The notes under the pieces: generated by a model
Told to the model about the DNA's origin: nothing
What the model saw: only the letters and a program-made list of their open reading frames with translations
Databases searched by the model: none
Origin: Heliocidaris tuberculata
Lineage: Eukaryota > Echinodermata > Echinoidea > Camarodonta > Echinometridae
DNA: 64,000 nt
Reading direction: 5' to 3'
Assembly (NCBI GenBank): GCA_025618425.1
Contig: CM046850.1
Location: 9,846,749-9,910,748, forward strand
Shown here: piece after piece, positions 61,287 through 64,000 of the stretch
Numbering within the stretch: the first letter of the stretch is position 1
Layout of the letters: each line of letters begins with the position of its first letter
Position numbers and translations under genes: made by a program

Positions 61287-61968
61287 GGTGTCCGGAGAAA
61301 AAAATTATTTTTCTTATTTCAAAATGATATTAAATTTTCTTTCTGGATTTGAAAAATAATAATCATCAAACTGACAGAAATATGATATTTCTTGAAAAAT
61401 TCCAGTTAATTACAGTAAAATAAGAGAATGAAATCGGACCATTTTTCAGCTTTTTCCTGCCATAGGCTATGTAGTTAAGAAATGGGACACACACAAATCC
61501 AAATTTTGAGCTTCCGAAACCTGTTACGACTTTATACTTAATGTCAAAAACTTGACCCTTACATGACCAGATAGGAAATTTTACAATCTTTCTGATGGTA
61601 TGAATTTTTTCAAGGTTTGAATATCAGATCACAGTGTAAAATTGCGAAAAAGTGACAAAATTTGTGTAAAACAGAAATTTCAGTTTCCCATAGGAAACGC
61701 ATGGGGAAATGGCAATCTGAATACACACAAATATAAGGGTTTGCAATTTATCTCTTATCTTAATTTTCTAGTGAGCCTAAAAATTTGCCTCTAGTGTCAA
61801 AAGAATGACCAGGATTTTCTCTTTCCATACATTCCAAATATGAGATAAAAATTAATTCAGATCACATTGTAATAACAGGATGAATTTGCCCCCCAAATTG
61901 TGCCATTTTTTCCCCTGAATCAGCACGTTTTTAAGCTGACACTTTTCAGTGTGACTTCGGACACCCCA
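61287..61968. mobile_element. Candidate inverted-end element, about 680 bp
   Basis: GGTGTCCGGAG at the left and CTTCGGACACCCC at the right are inverted ends, flanked by CTAGATCTA-type sequence on both sides. The interior is AT-rich and non-coding. Confidence 0.5.
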
Positions 61969-62199
61969 TTACTATACTAGATCTAGAGGTCTAACGTTTA
62001 TAGGCCTAGATCTACATCTATTCCAGACTTGTTAGGTCTAACTGTCAGATCTAGCTTAACTAGATCTAGACTCTACGTCTACATCTAACTTAGATAACCG
62101 ATTTGTCAAAGAAGTTTGGCCTAATCAACTAAATTTGAAATGCAAATCTACGATAGGTCTAAGTTACATTCTACTCTAGATCTAACTGAAAATCAAAAT

Positions 62200-62670
62200 C
62201 ATGGAACTTGTGAACTGCTGAAATCTTCACAACAGAGCTTGAAAAACTAAATTAATCTCGACAAGAAACCTGGTCCTAGTTAATATGTTATTTAACATTA
62301 GAGTCATACTAGATATTTTTCCGACTAAGTTTTGAAATTATCTGTTCCAACAGTTAGTTTGGATCACTGTCATTGACATTGATGGGGATGAAATTGTCTG
62401 TTAATTTATTTGATTTTATGACACGGTCCCGCCCGAAACTCCCGGTAAGCTGTCAAGAGTGGCAGGGGTGGTAATGGCATTCGAGCTGAAACATAAGCTC
62501 AGAACGATAGAAAATGTAATGAAAGTTTGACAACAGATTGCCCACAATTTTATAGCATACAGTACTTTCAAATATTTTCAAAATGTACAGAAATTCCAAG
62601 AGATCCCTCACATTGGTAGTAATTCATTTGAATGTTATTCTATTTATGAAATTTAAGCGTAATTATAGTT
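62200..62670 (-). other. Intron 1 of the candidate minus transcript; no other feature
   Basis: No coding or repeat structure recognised. Confidence 0.4.
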
Positions 62671-63400
62671 GTACTCACCGGTAAACTTTTCACAAGAAAT
62701 TCACACTTCATGCGGGTGACGTCATTACATTGACTTTACACACAGCGGAAGTGACGAAAAAGGTCATATTTGTTGTCGATTAATTCTTTTGGATAATTGT
62801 AATATTCATGAGGCAAGGTCCAATCAGAGCTGAATATTGTCGGGATACGCAAAGCAAAAATAAATAATGCATGAAGTGAAATCGGATTTTTATGCTAATG
62901 GGGCTTCGGGAGATATGAAATGTCTCTCGGGGGGGCGGAGCCTAAATACGCTTAAATACGCTTAGACTGAATGGTGACGCTGTAGCTTATATGTAAATGA
63001 GGAAAATCCGCGCGTGCTACCTTTTCGTCTATACTATTTAATATGTCTATGGTTTAAACCATAGACGTATAATAGATTTACTAGACGGAAAGCAGCACGC
63101 GCGGAAATCATTACGCGAATGGAATTAGGCCCCGCCTCTTTCGGATCATTTGAAGAGCCCGATAAGCACCCGATACGTTGCATTATTCATATTTCTTGTG
63201 CGTGTCAGTTCATTGTGAAACTTTGATTGGATGCTAGGTCATGAATATGTACATAATTCGACAGTATCGATCAAAATTTATTTGACCTCAACTTCGTCAA
63301 TTCAAGACCTATTAATTATGCAGATTATATGCAAGACGTCATCCGCACGAAATGAGAAATGTTAGTTCAAAAGGACAAGGTGAGTAGAGCTCAAATTATC
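62670..63400. promoter_or_regulatory. Imperfect palindrome: inverted duplication of a promoter/first-exon region
   Basis: Centre GGTTTAAACC near 63056. Matching landmarks move outward on both arms in the same order: GCACGCGCGG, GG(C/T)CCGCC, GCATTATT(T/C)AT, TGATTGGA, CATGAATAT, TTCGTCA, (T)GACGTCA, CCGCA(T/C)GAA and finally GTGAGTA as splice donor (62678-62672 on minus, 63380-63386 on plus). The arms contain CCAAT-type and CRE-type boxes. A divergent promoter is the inference. Confidence 0.65.
62679..62711 (-). CDS. Candidate small ORF, exon 1 part
   Basis: Eleven codons, M-K-C-E-F-L-V-K-S-L-P, ending exactly at the GTGAGT donor in phase 0. It lies within the palindrome arm; the mirrored arm does not keep this frame. 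Confidence 0.35.
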
Positions 63401-63705
63401 ATTAAATTTCGTACATTTAGTTTATTAATGAAAATAACTTGTACAATTCTAGGTGATCTACGATAATTTATCTATATTTTAAAAGGATTCACAAGAGTTG
63501 TGTTGAAAAAGGATTGAAACAATTTTCTCTCGAAATTACAGTTCTAAATTTATCGTCGAGATGTAGTTTGACACGGAGATCGCTGTCCTCACACGCTGCG
63601 GCTCATGACAGCTACCCGGGCAGTCACGGGTCAGTTTCAGCCACTGGCGCGGTGGCTATTTCGACAGCGTCAAAAATTCAATACATGCAAACAAGTTGGA
63701 TCTAA
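63352..63705 (+). CDS. Candidate 5' exons of a plus-strand gene leaving the window
   Basis: ATG at 63352 opens M-R-N-V-S-S-K-G-Q to the GTGAGT donor after 63379 (phase 1). A pyrimidine-rich acceptor CGAAATTACAG at 63540-63541 leads into 54 codons in the matching phase before TAA at 63703-63705. That second part is Ser/Ala/Gly-rich with higher GC than its surroundings. No domain is recognisable; it may continue through an internal donor beyond the window. Confidence 0.3.
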
Positions 63706-64000
63706 GAAGATCTAAACAGATCTAACGTTATTAAAATCTAAATGATGATAGACTGTATTGCATAACCATAAGCCTTTCCTCATGTTGTTCATCTGTTAAC
63801 ACAAGCGTATTCGTTAGTCCAACTTGGACTAACGTAGTCTACGAGACTACGGACGGTTAACGTTAGATTTGGAATCTGTGACTGTGTGGTGGGATTCTAC
63901 GATGTCGATGATTTTGATAAGATATGTAGACCAAAATTAGTGCTGATATAAAATCATTAATGTTACACGAGGTTTACTGTTTTGAACTCTGAATATTTGT
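63706..64000. other. No gene seen to the end of the window
   Basis: Contains short palindromic pieces such as CCAACTTGGACTAACGTAGTC / GAGACTACGGACGGTTAACGTT and GATCTAA repeats. Confidence 0.4.

Larger units (their letters stand above)
59081..62711 (-). ncRNA. Candidate spliced transcript (lncRNA or small-ORF gene), 4 exons
   Basis: Exon 1 ends at 62679 (TTTACCG|GTGAGT). Exon 2 is 60535-60366 (TTCTTTTTCAG|ATGAAC ... GACAG|GTATGG). Exon 3 is 59864-59755 (TTTTTCCAG|GATGATG ... AGAGAG|GTAGGC). Exon 4 starts at 59081 (TCATTCTACAG|ACATG). All eight splice borders are consensus-like on one strand. Exons 1 and 2 join an ATG at 62711 in phase 0 to a frame closing at TGA 60427-60425, 47 codons. Exon 3 has stops in all frames, and three junctions lie at or beyond 50 bases after the stop, so a non-coding or NMD-regulated transcript is as likely as a microprotein. 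Confidence 0.5.

Overview
The window is nuclear DNA of a metazoan. It is AT-rich, the genes are intron-split, and there are many short dispersed repeats, tRNA-derived SINEs, non-LTR retrotransposon debris, (TA)n, (TAA)n and (ACT)n microsatellites, and very long G or C homopolymers. The gene content (a Tie-type receptor ectodomain, an SLC16 transporter, the start of a NALCN channel) and the style of the repeats suggest a marine invertebrate deuterostome, most likely an echinoderm such as a sea urchin. The species is an inference.

Gene layout, left to right. (1) 704-1105, minus: the first coding exon of a NALCN-type sodium leak channel; the gene continues beyond the left edge. (2) 12865-16481, minus: a complete four-exon monocarboxylate-transporter (SLC16) family gene, 546 aa. 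Its first exon-intron junction has been amplified into a minisatellite. (3) 23238-40314, plus: a complete 12-exon gene for a 900-aa type I receptor with a Tie-like ectodomain (Ig, Ig, five EGF-like, Ig, FN3) and one membrane span. The cytoplasmic tail has no kinase and carries about ten Y-x-x-Y-D repeats. (4) 42693-52689, minus: seven exons that join in phase into a protein of about 550 aa with two cold-shock domains, a TPR-like helical region, a charged helical linker and a C-terminal HPDK (J-like) module. The join between the cold-shock exon and the rest is inferred. (5) 59-63.7 kb: a long imperfect palindrome centred near 63056 whose arms both end in a GTGAGT splice donor. It looks like an inverted duplication of a promoter and first exon. 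A multi-exon minus transcript with a 47-codon spliced ORF can be traced from it, and a plus transcript may start from the other arm.

Most of the remaining sequence is repeat. Recognisable are a TTA-flanked Harbinger-like element (7457-8481), TTAA-flanked piggyBac-type MITEs (8513-9094, 47112-47289 and partial copies), a 1.83 kb element with a 10-bp target duplication that splits an older repeat (20464-22293), a two-copy MITE (31104-31252 and 58325-58471), a TA-flanked long-inverted-repeat family (33989-34846, 47951-48586), a dead L1/Tx1-like retrotransposon with a nested SINE (17519-19770), other reverse-transcriptase fragments (28410, 36790-37450, 54561-54850, 58540) and four tRNA-derived SINEs. 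Intergenic stretches where I see nothing are marked as such. The genes do not form a pathway; they are independent neighbours on both strands.
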